From: Deltaproteobacteria bacterium
GTDB taxonomy: Bacteria; Myxococcota_A; JAADFL01
Assembly (NCBI GenBank): GCA_013152945.1
Contig: JAADFL010000167.1
Span: forward strand, 1-64,000
Length of the DNA: 64,000 bases
Direction: 5' to 3'
In this document: piece by piece, positions 54,600-63,475 of the stretch
Layout of the letters: every line of letters begins with the position of its first letter
Numbering within the stretch: position 1 is the first letter of the stretch
Program-made: the position numbers and the translations under genes
Notes under the pieces: generated by a model
Told to the model about the DNA's origin: nothing
What the model saw: the letters and a program-made list of their open reading frames with translations, nothing else
Databases searched by the model: none

Positions 54600-55814
54600 A
54601 TGAAGCCCGGAACCGACAGGCATCAAGTTTTATCAAGAGGCCTCCTTGCATATTCATGCCTGCTTCTTGCTTTGGTAGCCGATCCCCTTTTCCCAAACGA
54701 TGCCAACGCAACCAGCGTACTCATCAAGGTTCCCGGCACAAGGGCCAATCCGGTACCACCGGCAGGCGCGGCAGAGTTCCTCTTCTACGGCGGGGATGGA
54801 GGCCTTTTACACCTCAACCAGATTCACAACAGGCTTTTCTACAAGGATGTCTTAAAAAAGAAGCCCGTTACGAGGCCAGGCACAGGCAACAAGGTCAAGG
54901 CTGAATCCCGTAAAAGGGACAATGCCGTCCCGGACGGTAAAACCAGTAAAAGCTCGGGCCAACAGGTCGAAAAAGGATCGAAAGAAAAAGCCGGGGTAAA
55001 AGCAAACAAAGACGACAAGGCTAAAAAAGAGCACAATAAAGCCGAATCATCCTGGAAGAATCTCGATGTATCTCTCGATGGAAATTATTCCAATCATTAT
55101 GGCCTGTTGCTGCTGTCCGGCATATACAGGTACAATCCAAACATCGCCGTTGAGCTGAACATCCCACTGCTTACGACCAGCCAAACCCTGGATTCAGGCT
55201 CCAGTGCCCGGGCATATGGAATCGGAGATGTTTCAGCCGGCCTGTCATACAGGTTCAAACTATCCGGACTCAACCTGCTCGCCGGAGGCCTGGTGAGTTT
55301 TCCATCAGGGGATGACTCGCGGGTCGTTCAGGGCAGCTTTACGCCAACCGGAAACGGAACTTATGGATTTATCATATACCTGGCCGGAGCAGGCATGCTC
55401 GACTGGGGCAGGATACATGGTTTCCTGGCTTACAGGGGCATGGGATCGGCAAGCATAGAGCAGCCTGGCGGAGTGAAAGTCAGCCAATCTTCGGGCGGCC
55501 AATTCGCCGCAAGCCTGGCCTTGGATTCAGACAGGCTGCTCAAGGGTATCAGACTTGGGGCCAGGTTGACTGCTTCTTACAGCCTTGAAGGCACCACAAA
55601 GATTGATTATCCGGGCAGCCCGGGTGTGGAGATTTCTTCAAGGGACGGACTGTTTATGCTGGATGCTTGGCTTTTCGCCGAATATGAATATTCGCGAAAC
55701 CTTTCTTTTACTGTTTCGGCAAGCGCGCCGCTTGCAACCAAGTGGACCGGCAATGTCAACCCGGTTCATTACAGGGACTACTTCTTCGGAGTAGGGCTCA
55801 AATATAACATGTAA
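54600..55814 (+). CDS. outer-membrane beta-barrel protein
   Basis: 404 residues from the ATG at 54600 (AGGAGG ten bases upstream); the open frame before it overlaps the lipoprotein gene in another frame. Signal peptide to about residue 38 (PNDANA). A Lys-rich, low-complexity segment at about 90-150 precedes the barrel strands (LDVSLDGNYSNHYGLLLLSG, NPNIAVELNIPLL, IGDVSAGLSYRFKLSGL). The layout resembles the MetA/phenol-degradation group of transporter-like barrels. Closing residues are FGVGLKYNM, so the last residue is not Phe. Confidence 0.75.
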   Translation: MKPGTDRHQVLSRGLLAYSCLLLALVADPLFPNDANATSVLIKVPGTRANPVPPAGAAEFLFYGGDGGLLHLNQIHNRLFYKDVLKKKPVTRPGTGNKVKAESRKRDNAVPDGKTSKSSGQQVEKGSKEKAGVKANKDDKAKKEHNKAESSWKNLDVSLDGNYSNHYGLLLLSGIYRYNPNIAVELNIPLLTTSQTLDSGSSARAYGIGDVSAGLSYRFKLSGLNLLAGGLVSFPSGDDSRVVQGSFTPTGNGTYGFIIYLAGAGMLDWGRIHGFLAYRGMGSASIEQPGGVKVSQSSGGQFAASLALDSDRLLKGIRLGARLTASYSLEGTTKIDYPGSPGVEISSRDGLFMLDAWLFAEYEYSRNLSFTVSASAPLATKWTGNVNPVHYRDYFFGVGLKYNM

Positions 55815-55838
55815 AAAAAAACAGGAGAGTTTCACGAG

Positions 55839-57050
55839 ATGGAGCAAAGCGGAGATCTTGTAACCACTATTGTCGTCGTAAGCCTGCTTGCTGCGGTTGC
55901 ACTGCTTTTCATTCTGGCCCTGGTGAAATTCATGCACCGGAAAAGGGCGGCAAGACTTGAGGCGGAACAAGAGCCTGAGGAAGAAGCCGTAGTTTCACGG
56001 GGAGCTACTACCGTTGCCAAGAGGTCGGCGAAATCGGTCGCCCCGGTCGAAAAGCCGAAACTTGCCGGGGAAGAGGAAGAAGAGCCGGCCTTGAAGAAGG
56101 ATGGGGCAAGAGCTTTTAAAAAGCCCTTAAAGCCCTTAAGCGATGGATTGTTGAAGACAAGGGAGAATTTCATCGGCAAGCTGAGCAAGGCAATCTTCGG
56201 CAGGCAGGTTATAGAACCTGATGTGCTTGAAGAACTCGAAGAGGTCTTGTTCACCGCCGATATAGGTGTAAAGACGGCACAGGCACTGCTGGACAGGGTC
56301 CAGGACAAGGTTTCGACCAAGAAACTATCCGATCCCAAGCGCCTATTCTCGGAGATCAAGCAAGAGATCGAAAATATCCTGGCGCTACCATCGGAAGACT
56401 TCGATATCTCCAGAGGCAATCCCTTTGTGATCATGATGATTGGCGTTAATGGAACAGGAAAGACGACCACCATCGGCAAGTTGGCCAGTCAACTGAAAGA
56501 AGCAGGACACAATGTATTAATGGCAGCCGGTGACACCTTCAGGGCCGCGGCGGTCGAACAACTTGCAGTATGGGGGGAGCGTGCCGGCTGTGACGTGATT
56601 CGCGGCGCCGAGGGGGCGGATCCGGGTGCTGTTGTTTTCGATGCGATTCAGGCGGCAAAGGCAAGGGATGCCGATATCGTGATAGCCGATACTGCAGGCA
56701 GGCTGCATACAAAGGTTCCATTGATGGAAGAATTAAAAAAGATAAAACGTGTTGCCGCCAAGGGAACCACGGGTGCCCCACATGAAATACTCCTGGTCTT
56801 GGATGCCACCACTGGCCAGAATGCGATAAACCAGGCGAAAATCTTTTCCGAGGCATTGGATGGCATTACCGGCATTGTACTTACCAAGCTGGACGGAACA
56901 GCAAAGGGCGGAGTGATCGTGGGAATCACGGATGAGCTGAAAGTACCGGTCAGGTTCATCGGCATAGGAGAAGGAGTTCAAGACTTGCGCCGATTCAAGC
57001 CCAGGGAGTTCGTGCAGGCCTTGTTCAGCGATTTCGGGGAACAGGGTTGA
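55839..57050 (+). CDS. ftsY: signal recognition particle receptor FtsY
   Basis: 403 residues. The N terminus has one membrane helix (TTIVVVSLLAAVALLFILAL) and an acidic/basic linker to about 90, so the protein is anchored rather than only peripherally bound. The NG domain follows: four-helix N domain from ~95, then GVNGTGKTTTIGKLA (G1), AAGDTFRAAAVEQL, IADTAGRLH, VLDATTGQNA, LTKLDGTAKGG and FIGIGEGVQDLRRF. It receives ribosome-SRP complexes at the inner membrane. Confidence 0.96.
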   Translation: MEQSGDLVTTIVVVSLLAAVALLFILALVKFMHRKRAARLEAEQEPEEEAVVSRGATTVAKRSAKSVAPVEKPKLAGEEEEEPALKKDGARAFKKPLKPLSDGLLKTRENFIGKLSKAIFGRQVIEPDVLEELEEVLFTADIGVKTAQALLDRVQDKVSTKKLSDPKRLFSEIKQEIENILALPSEDFDISRGNPFVIMMIGVNGTGKTTTIGKLASQLKEAGHNVLMAAGDTFRAAAVEQLAVWGERAGCDVIRGAEGADPGAVVFDAIQAAKARDADIVIADTAGRLHTKVPLMEELKKIKRVAAKGTTGAPHEILLVLDATTGQNAINQAKIFSEALDGITGIVLTKLDGTAKGGVIVGITDELKVPVRFIGIGEGVQDLRRFKPREFVQALFSDFGEQG

Positions 57051-57126
57051 CTAAAATATTCCCGGGTATTAAAAGGCAACTGGTGGCAGGGGAAGAAAGC
57101 CAGGGGAAGGGCGGAGGCCTGCATAC

Positions 57127-57618
57127 ATGTTTACCGGCCACTTCGAAAAGGACAAAACAAGAAAAACCAGGAAAGTCAAAAAGCAGGGAGGCAGGACGGT
57201 CATACGTGAGTTAAGGCTCGAAGACTATGAACAGCTCCTGGCCTTGTGGCACAAATCCGGGATAAAACCGAATATAAACGGTAGAGAGAGCCCTGAAGCA
57301 CTTGAGCGACAATTACAGGCCATGGGCCCCTTCATGCTTGTCGCAGAAAATAGTGGCGACCTAGTCGGCGTGATTCTTGGAAGCCATGACGGATACGAGG
57401 GCTTCCTGGACAGGGTGGCGGTTGCCCCTGAATACAGAAAGCGGGGAGTGGCAAGAAGACTGATCATAGAGGCTGAAAGAAGGCTTGAAGATAAGGGCAT
57501 CAGGAAAACCGTCGTTGTGGTCGAAGCGGATGGCAAAGAATCCATTGGTGTCTTCAAGAAGATGGGTTTCGAAATAAGTGAACATGTAGTGTATATGGTA
57601 AAACGCCGGAACCGCTAG
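57127..57618 (+). CDS. GNAT family N-acetyltransferase
   Basis: 163 residues; GGAGG nine bases before the ATG. A basic leader of about 24 residues precedes the GNAT fold: VIRELRLEDYEQLLALW, FMLVAENSGDLVGVILGSHD, RVAVAPEYRKRGVARRLIIE (acetyl-CoA-binding motif A, here RKRGVA) and the C-terminal SIGVFKKMGFEISEH. It uses acetyl-CoA to acetylate an amine; the substrate is unknown. It is the last gene of the ftsY run, followed by a hairpin and a strong terminator. Confidence 0.85.
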   Translation: MFTGHFEKDKTRKTRKVKKQGGRTVIRELRLEDYEQLLALWHKSGIKPNINGRESPEALERQLQAMGPFMLVAENSGDLVGVILGSHDGYEGFLDRVAVAPEYRKRGVARRLIIEAERRLEDKGIRKTVVVVEADGKESIGVFKKMGFEISEHVVYMVKRRNR

Positions 57619-57652
57619 GCAATCCGTGGGGGGTACAAGCCTGATTGGGAGC

Positions 57653-57678
57653 AATTCAGGAAGGCGAACGCCTGGATT
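57653..57678 (+). other. hairpin after the GNAT gene
   Basis: AATTCAGG (57653-57660) and CCTGGATT (57671-57678) pair over eight positions, with one U-G pair and a ten-base loop. No T tract follows, so it is probably a 3'-end stabiliser or part of the read-through region before the terminator at 57722. Confidence 0.4.
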
Positions 57679-57697
57679 CGGCGGGATGCGAAGAAAA

Positions 57698-59614
57698 CTA
57701 CTTTATCTGCGCCATTAGTTTTTCCGCCTCCTTATGTGTGGCGGAATTTTTTCTGGTTATGGACATGGCTCGTGTACACAGCCTCCTCGCCTTGTCCGTA
57801 TTTTCATTATCCAGTGCCTGCTTGGCTTTTTCCAACATCCGGTTCGCAGCACTCTCGAGTTTCAACAGGCCTCTTAAGGCGATTATCTCGTCCGGACTTG
57901 CATCCAGGGCTTTCTGAAAGTCATCAAATGCATCTTCATACATTTCTTTCGACACTGAATCCTGTGCCTTTTCAATGTATCCCCTGGCCAGGTTTGTGGC
58001 AATCTCCCTTGCGAAAAAACTCTTGGGCGATCCCGGGGGCATAATCCTCGTGTCTGCATCGAGGGCGGCTTTCCATTCTTTTTTTGCATCATCGATTCTG
58101 CCCTGGAACAATGAACTCTGGCCCGACGTGAATTTGCCGCGTACTACGAGCATGAGCTTACGGGCTATTTCCGCCTTTTGCAGGATCTCACCCTTGACCC
58201 TATGACGGGCAATCAGGCGCTCGAGTCTTTTCAAAGCTTCATCGATATCTCCCGCAAAGTATCTCTTGTACGCAGGCCTTAAAATTTTTGGAATGCCTTC
58301 AAGAGACAACCTTACTATTCCACGGCCCTTTGGTGATTTGTACGGCTTGAAAAAGATCCTCCTGCTCTTTAGGTGCTTTTCACAATCCTCCACCCAATCC
58401 ACGGCACGACTGTCATCCGGTTTGATAGCCAGGTACATCACCAAAAAACGGTGGGCCTGCTCGAACCTACCCCTGCGGTATGCACGCCTGCCTTGCTCCA
58501 GGTATATTCGACTCAATTGTTCGTCAAGCTCCTTCATCTTGGGTTTGGCCAATGAATAGTAGAAGCTGTCCCTTGGTATCTTGCGAAACGCCTGCCTCGC
58601 CTCTTCCTTTCTGCCCAGATCGAACAACATTGCCGCTTCGTTGAAGAGTTTTGCATTTTTACGCTCTTCCTCGAGATGCTTTTTCATGTTGAGTGCGCTC
58701 TGGTTCAGCGGCTCCGATGCCAGGACCTTTTGGATCAGTTTTTCCGCCTCGTCGAATTTTCCCTTGGACATATAGTTCTTTACCCCAAGGAGATCCGTTT
58801 CCGTTGACTCGAAACTATCCTGCTCTACGACACCGCTGGTTTGGGTATTGCCTCCGGAGCGGACCAGTACGCCAATCAGTACCAACAAGATGATGATTAC
58901 GCCGACACCGGGCAAAATAATCTTCCAGTGCAGCTTCACCTGTTTCGTAATCTTTGCCACCAGTCTCCTTCTCGTAACTTCCCGGTCGTACATGAAACGC
59001 ATACGTATTGCACCAAGCTGTATAACGTCACCGTCGCGAAGAGCCACTTCCTCGATTTCCTTGCCGTTTACCTTTGTACCTGTCCTGCTCGCCAAATCCT
59101 GGAGAACATACGCGCCCCCTTCCTTGATTATCTGCGCATGCTCCGGCGAAAGAGATGCATGATCCAGTATAATGGCATTCGTTCCGGCCCTGCCCAAGGG
59201 AATGGCATCTGCTGTCAGGGGATACTCGGTTCCGCGTTCATTGCCGTTCAGCACCAAAAGCCGGGCGACATTGTCGTACGCCAGATCTCCAAAACCGTCA
59301 TCCGATTCACCAAGCTCATCATCGGCATTATCTAGAAAAAGGATGAAAGATCCTATCAGGACCTTGGATGTTTCGTCGATCGCCACCGGTTCCTTGATTA
59401 ATTCACCGTCCACAATGGTTCCGGCTGCACTTCCCAGGTCTTCAACGAAAAGATAGCCTTCCTGATCAAAGAAAAACCGGGTATGCTTACGGGAAACATC
59501 CGGCGCATCCAGGATTACATTGCATCCTTCATCCCTTCCCACCAAGAGTTCCTCAAAATCCAAAGGGTACTCGAACAGGTTCCCGACAGCATCTTTAACA
59601 AGCAGCCTCAACAT
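57698..59614 (-). CDS. FHA-FHA-membrane-TPR protein
   Basis: 638 residues. Two FHA phosphothreonine-binding domains: ~20-95 (LVGRDEGCNVILD, VSRKHTRFFF, LGSAAGTIVDG) and ~135-210 (IPLGRAGTNAIILD, LSPEHAQIIK, LASRTGTKVNG). In the second, the Arg of GR and the Ser are kept, but His replaces the usual spacing of RxH. A membrane helix (about 235-256, GVGVIIILLVLIGVLV) and then TPR-like repeats to the end follow, placing FHA in the cytoplasm and TPR outside. The next gene (seven bases away) is the FHA-CpaF ATPase, so this is likely a Tad-system accessory. Confidence 0.82.
   Translation of the reverse strand: MLRLLVKDAVGNLFEYPLDFEELLVGRDEGCNVILDAPDVSRKHTRFFFDQEGYLFVEDLGSAAGTIVDGELIKEPVAIDETSKVLIGSFILFLDNADDELGESDDGFGDLAYDNVARLLVLNGNERGTEYPLTADAIPLGRAGTNAIILDHASLSPEHAQIIKEGGAYVLQDLASRTGTKVNGKEIEEVALRDGDVIQLGAIRMRFMYDREVTRRRLVAKITKQVKLHWKIILPGVGVIIILLVLIGVLVRSGGNTQTSGVVEQDSFESTETDLLGVKNYMSKGKFDEAEKLIQKVLASEPLNQSALNMKKHLEEERKNAKLFNEAAMLFDLGRKEEARQAFRKIPRDSFYYSLAKPKMKELDEQLSRIYLEQGRRAYRRGRFEQAHRFLVMYLAIKPDDSRAVDWVEDCEKHLKSRRIFFKPYKSPKGRGIVRLSLEGIPKILRPAYKRYFAGDIDEALKRLERLIARHRVKGEILQKAEIARKLMLVVRGKFTSGQSSLFQGRIDDAKKEWKAALDADTRIMPPGSPKSFFAREIATNLARGYIEKAQDSVSKEMYEDAFDDFQKALDASPDEIIALRGLLKLESAANRMLEKAKQALDNENTDKARRLCTRAMSITRKNSATHKEAEKLMAQIK
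57722..57752 (+). terminator. strong rho-independent terminator of the ftsY-GNAT run
   Basis: TTCCGCC (57722-57728) and GGCGGAA (57740-57746) make a perfect seven-pair stem with an 11-base loop, followed by six T residues. It points rightward and lies inside the 3' end of the convergent FHA-TPR gene, whose last codons encode the same bases. Confidence 0.75.
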
Positions 59615-59621
59615 TGATCAC

Positions 59622-61400
59622 CTAGGCCCTGAATATGGAGATGTCCAGGGGCACCTTTCTCTTGCGAAGCTCATCATAGAACTTTGGAATAAATCCGGTG
59701 GGCTTGAATCTTCCTACAACCTTGCCTTTATCGTCGTACCCGGTCATTTCAAATAAAAATATGTCCTGCAATGTTATTACATCACCTTCCATACCTGTGA
59801 CTTCGACGATATTGGTGATTTTTCTCGAGCCGTCAGGCATCCTGCTCTGGTGAACGATAATATCTATCGCACTGGCTATCTGCTCCCTGATCGCTCTTAC
59901 CGGCAAATCCATCCCGGACATGAGGACCATGGTCTCCAGCCTGGAGAGAGCATCCCTGGGTGAATTGGCATGTGCAGTGGTCAATGAACCGTCGTGGCCT
60001 GTGTTCATGGCTTGCAACATGTCCAGGGCTTCACCTCCACGGCACTCGCCAACTATGATTCGATCGGGCCTCATGCGAAGGGCGTTCCTAACGAGGTCCC
60101 TGATTACTATCGCGCCCTTTCCCTCGATGTTCGGAGGACGTGATTCCAATGAAACGACATGGTCCTGCTTGAGTTGCAGTTCCGCTGCATCTTCAATGGT
60201 CACTATCCTTTCGCTTTCATGAATAAATGATGAAAGCAGGTTCAACGTAGTGGTCTTTCCGGAGCCGGTGCCCCCGGAGATTAGAGCATCCTGCCTGTTT
60301 TCGACGCAGACCTTTAGGAACTTCACCATGGCGTCATCAAGTGTTCCGAATCGCACCATGTCATCCACGGAAAACATTTCCTTTCTGAATTTGCGGATGG
60401 TTATAGCCGGCCCCTTGATGGATAACGGAGGTATTATGGCATTCACCCGGGATCCGTCTTTCAGTCTGGCATCGACCAGGGGTGAGCTCTCATCTATTCT
60501 CCTGCCGAGCGGCGCTACAATCCTCTCGATTATTCCATATACCGCCGCATTACTGGAAAATTTTTTGTCAGTAGCTTCGAGCTTGCCATCTCGCTCGACG
60601 TAAATCCGGTCCGCTCCATTAACCATTATTTCGGTTACGGTCGAATCGGCCAGGAGTTCCTCCAACGGGCCGAGCCCCAGAGCCTCGTTCAGGACATCCC
60701 TCATCAGTTGTTTTTGGCTCAGGCCGGCAGGGATAGCGCCTTTATTGGCCATGGATGCAACAATACTTCTGACAGTCCTGGACGCCTTTTCGCGAAGAGC
60801 CTCGTCTCCAAGCTTGGTGACATCGAGTCTCCTCAGGTCCATGGCGTCTATCAGTTTCTCATGAACTGTTCGTAACAGGCTGGAATATGACCCGGCCTCA
60901 TCTGATCCATGACTCAAAGAACCGGCTGTATCCCCCGCAGGCTTTTGACGGGTCCGTCCCGACAGCCTTCCGGTATTCTTAATCGGTCTCACCGGCTTGA
61001 CAGGTCCGGCGGCGGGTTTCGAGGGCTTCTTGGCCGGGGGCTTCTTTTTAAGCGGCAGGTCTTCCGGCACAGCCCTTTGGGTAGCCTCGGTTATTTCCCG
61101 TTCGTCCTGCTCTTTAGACTCTACCTGTAAAGTATAGTCACCCAATGTAACAATGTCACCGGAATGAACGACCTTGGGCTTGGCGATACGCTTGCCGTTT
61201 ACCAGCGTGCCGTTTGCGCTGCCGAGATCTGCAATAACCACCCGGCCTTCATGAACTACCAGTTTGGCATGCCTCCTGCTTACACTTCCGGCAGGCAGAA
61301 CCAGATTGCAATCGCTTGATCTGCCTATAATCACCTGGGTCCTTTCGAACTCCTTGATATTCGCCGTTCCCCCGGGCGCCTGTATCCTGATTCTTAACAA
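59622..61400 (-). CDS. FHA-CpaF type secretion ATPase
   Basis: 592 residues. An N-terminal FHA domain ([40 protein letters not shown]) is joined by a Pro/Lys-rich linker (about 105-165) to a full CpaF/TadA ATPase: [39 protein letters not shown] (Walker A near 380), the Asp-box [32 protein letters not shown] (Walker B) and [16 protein letters not shown] (His box). It powers assembly of Flp/Tad pili or a related secretion system. FHA fusion suggests control by Ser/Thr phosphorylation. Confidence 0.92.
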   Translation of the reverse strand: MLRIRIQAPGGTANIKEFERTQVIIGRSSDCNLVLPAGSVSRRHAKLVVHEGRVVIADLGSANGTLVNGKRIAKPKVVHSGDIVTLGDYTLQVESKEQDEREITEATQRAVPEDLPLKKKPPAKKPSKPAAGPVKPVRPIKNTGRLSGRTRQKPAGDTAGSLSHGSDEAGSYSSLLRTVHEKLIDAMDLRRLDVTKLGDEALREKASRTVRSIVASMANKGAIPAGLSQKQLMRDVLNEALGLGPLEELLADSTVTEIMVNGADRIYVERDGKLEATDKKFSSNAAVYGIIERIVAPLGRRIDESSPLVDARLKDGSRVNAIIPPLSIKGPAITIRKFRKEMFSVDDMVRFGTLDDAMVKFLKVCVENRQDALISGGTGSGKTTTLNLLSSFIHESERIVTIEDAAELQLKQDHVVSLESRPPNIEGKGAIVIRDLVRNALRMRPDRIIVGECRGGEALDMLQAMNTGHDGSLTTAHANSPRDALSRLETMVLMSGMDLPVRAIREQIASAIDIIVHQSRMPDGSRKITNIVEVTGMEGDVITLQDIFLFEMTGYDDKGKVVGRFKPTGFIPKFYDELRKRKVPLDISIFRA

Positions 61401-61414
61401 AAAGACCTCCGAGT

Positions 61415-62875
61415 TCAGTCGAAAACGTCGTATCCCACCTGATCCTTTGCCTTCTTGTACCGGTTCTTCATGTCCTTAATCATCTTCTTTATTCTTTCCG
61501 TCTCAGGATTAACCACACGGGGCGTAACGAATATCAGGAGTTCCGACTTTCGCTCCAGGAACGCCCTTGACTTAAAAAGTTCTCCCAGTATCGGAATATT
61601 TCCAAGAAACGGGAATTTTTCAACATCCTTTTGCTCAACGTTCGAGAACAAACCTGACAACACGATTGTCTCGCCATGACGCACGGTTACATTGGACTCG
61701 GCCTTCCTGGTAATGAAGGCAGGTATGTTCATCACCGCATTCGACCAATCGATATCCGAAACCTCGGTCATCATCTTCATCTGGATATTGCCCTGGCGAT
61801 CCGCCAATGGCTTCAGTTCCAGTTTTACCCCGTATTCCTTCCATTCCACGGTAGACGTGTTGGCCGTAACCATGGGCACGGGAATTTCACCTCCTGCAGT
61901 GAACTTCGCCTCCTCTCCACTTGCACACACCAACTTGGGCTGTGCAAGGACCCTGGCATAACCGTCCTGGAACAACATCTTGATGGATGCATTGGTTCGC
62001 GCCAATCCCGTGACAAATCCATACTTGCTGCTCGTATTGACAGGTACTGTGCTGAAATTTCCTGTCTGCCATTGGGGCTCCCAGAAATTCCACTGCAAGT
62101 AGGCATTCCCGGTAGCGGTTATTATTCCAGGCCAGTTGAACCCGAATTCGTCGTCGGATTTCCGTTTTATTTCCACGAAGTTTACTTCTATGAGCACCAT
62201 GCGCTTAATACCGACGCCCAGCAAGTTTTCAACTTTTTCTCCCATGGCCTTGGCTATCATTTCCGCCTTTTTCAGGTCTGACCTGGATTCGACCGATCCC
62301 TCGAGAAAGATGGTGGTGCCGACCACGACCGCCCTTGTATCCTTCAACCCGTTCTCCACCAGCCTGGTGTTGAGCTGATCTGCAATAAGCTTCTTCGCAT
62401 TCGGGTTCAATTTAACAAACGACGTAACCTGGCTGTAAAGCTTGGTGATACTCTCGACTCTCTCGAAATCGTCCGTGGTATAGGCGGTCCCATCAAGTAT
62501 GACCCGGTCTCCAACCACCCTTACACGGATACCTTCCCTGTCTCCCAGCAGTTTTATGACCTCCCTGACCACTTTTTTCGGGTCCTCGGCGGTTACGTGC
62601 ACATCGTATGTCAACCGCGTGCCGTCCCGCTTCCAAATGGTCATATTGGTCGACCCCTGTCCTTTGCCCACGAGTAGTATTTGTTTCCTGTTGATTACCC
62701 TTACGTCGGCGACACTAGGATCTCCAATAGCCACCTTCCTCAGGTTGTTGACCCTTAGCACTGATTGTTGACCGACAACGAGCCGCACCGTGCTGTGCTG
62801 TGCCAAAGAATCAGATGAAGCAAGTGTCGTAATAGCCAACAAGATCCCTGCCAGACAATGTACTTTATGATTCAC
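61415..62875 (-). CDS. CpaC/RcpA-like secretin
   Basis: 486 residues from a GTG with GGGAGGAAAA upstream; signal peptide to about 25 (LASSDSLAQ). A pilus-assembly N-terminal domain (VLRVNNLRKVAIGDPSVADV) is followed by two BON-like parts (EGIRVRVVGDRVILDGTAYT and GTTIFLEGSVESRSDLKKA) and the secretin core (GYARVLAQPKLVCASGEEA, FTAGGEIPVP, LKPLADRQGNIQMKM, HGETIVLSGLFSN, PILGELFKSRAFLERKSELL). It forms the outer-membrane ring of a Tad pilus. The gene leads the group with the two FHA genes. Confidence 0.92.
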   Translation of the reverse strand: MNHKVHCLAGILLAITTLASSDSLAQHSTVRLVVGQQSVLRVNNLRKVAIGDPSVADVRVINRKQILLVGKGQGSTNMTIWKRDGTRLTYDVHVTAEDPKKVVREVIKLLGDREGIRVRVVGDRVILDGTAYTTDDFERVESITKLYSQVTSFVKLNPNAKKLIADQLNTRLVENGLKDTRAVVVGTTIFLEGSVESRSDLKKAEMIAKAMGEKVENLLGVGIKRMVLIEVNFVEIKRKSDDEFGFNWPGIITATGNAYLQWNFWEPQWQTGNFSTVPVNTSSKYGFVTGLARTNASIKMLFQDGYARVLAQPKLVCASGEEAKFTAGGEIPVPMVTANTSTVEWKEYGVKLELKPLADRQGNIQMKMMTEVSDIDWSNAVMNIPAFITRKAESNVTVRHGETIVLSGLFSNVEQKDVEKFPFLGNIPILGELFKSRAFLERKSELLIFVTPRVVNPETERIKKMIKDMKNRYKKAKDQVGYDVFD

Positions 62876-62930
62876 TTTTCCTCCCTTGCATCAACATGGG
62901 ACTGTTGAATCCATGATTCTCTTGTTTCCA

Positions 62931-62965
62931 ATTATATTTCTATTTTCAGGCGGGTATCCTGTCAA
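62931..62965 (-). promoter_or_regulatory. promoter candidate of the secretin-CpaF group
   Basis: On the minus strand TTGACA (62960-62965) is followed after 17 bases by TAGAAA (62937-62942), with a perfect TATAAT directly after it (62931-62936; 23 bases from TTGACA). The hexamers are good but the better -10 has a poor spacing. Confidence 0.45.
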
Positions 62966-63027
62966 GGCCGGCGTGAAGTACGGCTTCCTGCTTGCAGCCG
63001 CTGTCAATAGTTTTCCAGCGTATCAAG

Positions 63028-63429
63028 CTACCCGTTCAGTAGTTTGGCTATGCATGCAATCACGTAGTCCTTATCAATGGGTTTCGGCACAAAAGCCTCT
63101 GGGGGCGGGATTTGACGTCTCGTATTGATAAAACGTCTGAACACATCGGGATCTCCTCCAAGGCCCGTCACCCCGGTAATTACGACCACCGGTATGGCCG
63201 ACGTTTCAGGCCTTTCCTTGATCTCACGATAGAATTTTATTCCGGATTTTCCCGGCATCGAGATATCAAGGGTAATGAGATCGGGCTGGAATCGCTTCAT
63301 GACTTCCAGGCCCTCTTCCCCATTCGAGGCGGCCTCCACCAAGTAACCATTGTCCTCCAGCAATACCTTTATAAAAGTTCTTACATCCGCCTCATCGTCC
63401 ATAACAAGTATCTTTTTCTTTTCCTTCAT
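63028..63429 (-). CDS. single-domain response regulator
   Basis: 133 residues, receiver domain only. The acidic pair is in ILVMDDEADVR, the phosphoacceptor Asp in DLITLDISMPGKSG, the Thr in VVVITGV and the Lys in AFVPKPIDKDYV. It has no output domain, so it acts by protein contact (CheY/DivK-like). An insert of about eight residues (GLGGDPDVFRRFINTRRQ) after the Thr is longer than usual. GAGG lies nine bases before the ATG, within a short tandem repeat. Confidence 0.9.
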   Translation of the reverse strand: MKEKKKILVMDDEADVRTFIKVLLEDNGYLVEAASNGEEGLEVMKRFQPDLITLDISMPGKSGIKFYREIKERPETSAIPVVVITGVTGLGGDPDVFRRFINTRRQIPPPEAFVPKPIDKDYVIACIAKLLNG

Positions 63430-63471
63430 TGTTAAACCTCTATTGTAAAGCCCCTATTGCAAAACCCCTAT
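63430..63471 (-). repeat. three 14-base tandem repeats before the response regulator
   Basis: Read on the minus strand, units of the form AATAGGGGYTTTRC follow one another three times (GATAGGGGTTTTGC, AATAGGGGCTTTAC, AATAGAGGTTTAAC) directly up to AATG, the start region. Each unit has a purine-rich ribosome-site-like core. Confidence 0.75.
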
Positions 63472-63475
63472 CGCC

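Noticed and set aside
57645-57700. Small SRP-type RNA next to ftsY
   Set aside because: The GGAAGGCGAA stretch only loosely recalls the SRP RNA loop; the conserved asymmetric loops and length are missing, and it is better explained as a hairpin after the GNAT gene.
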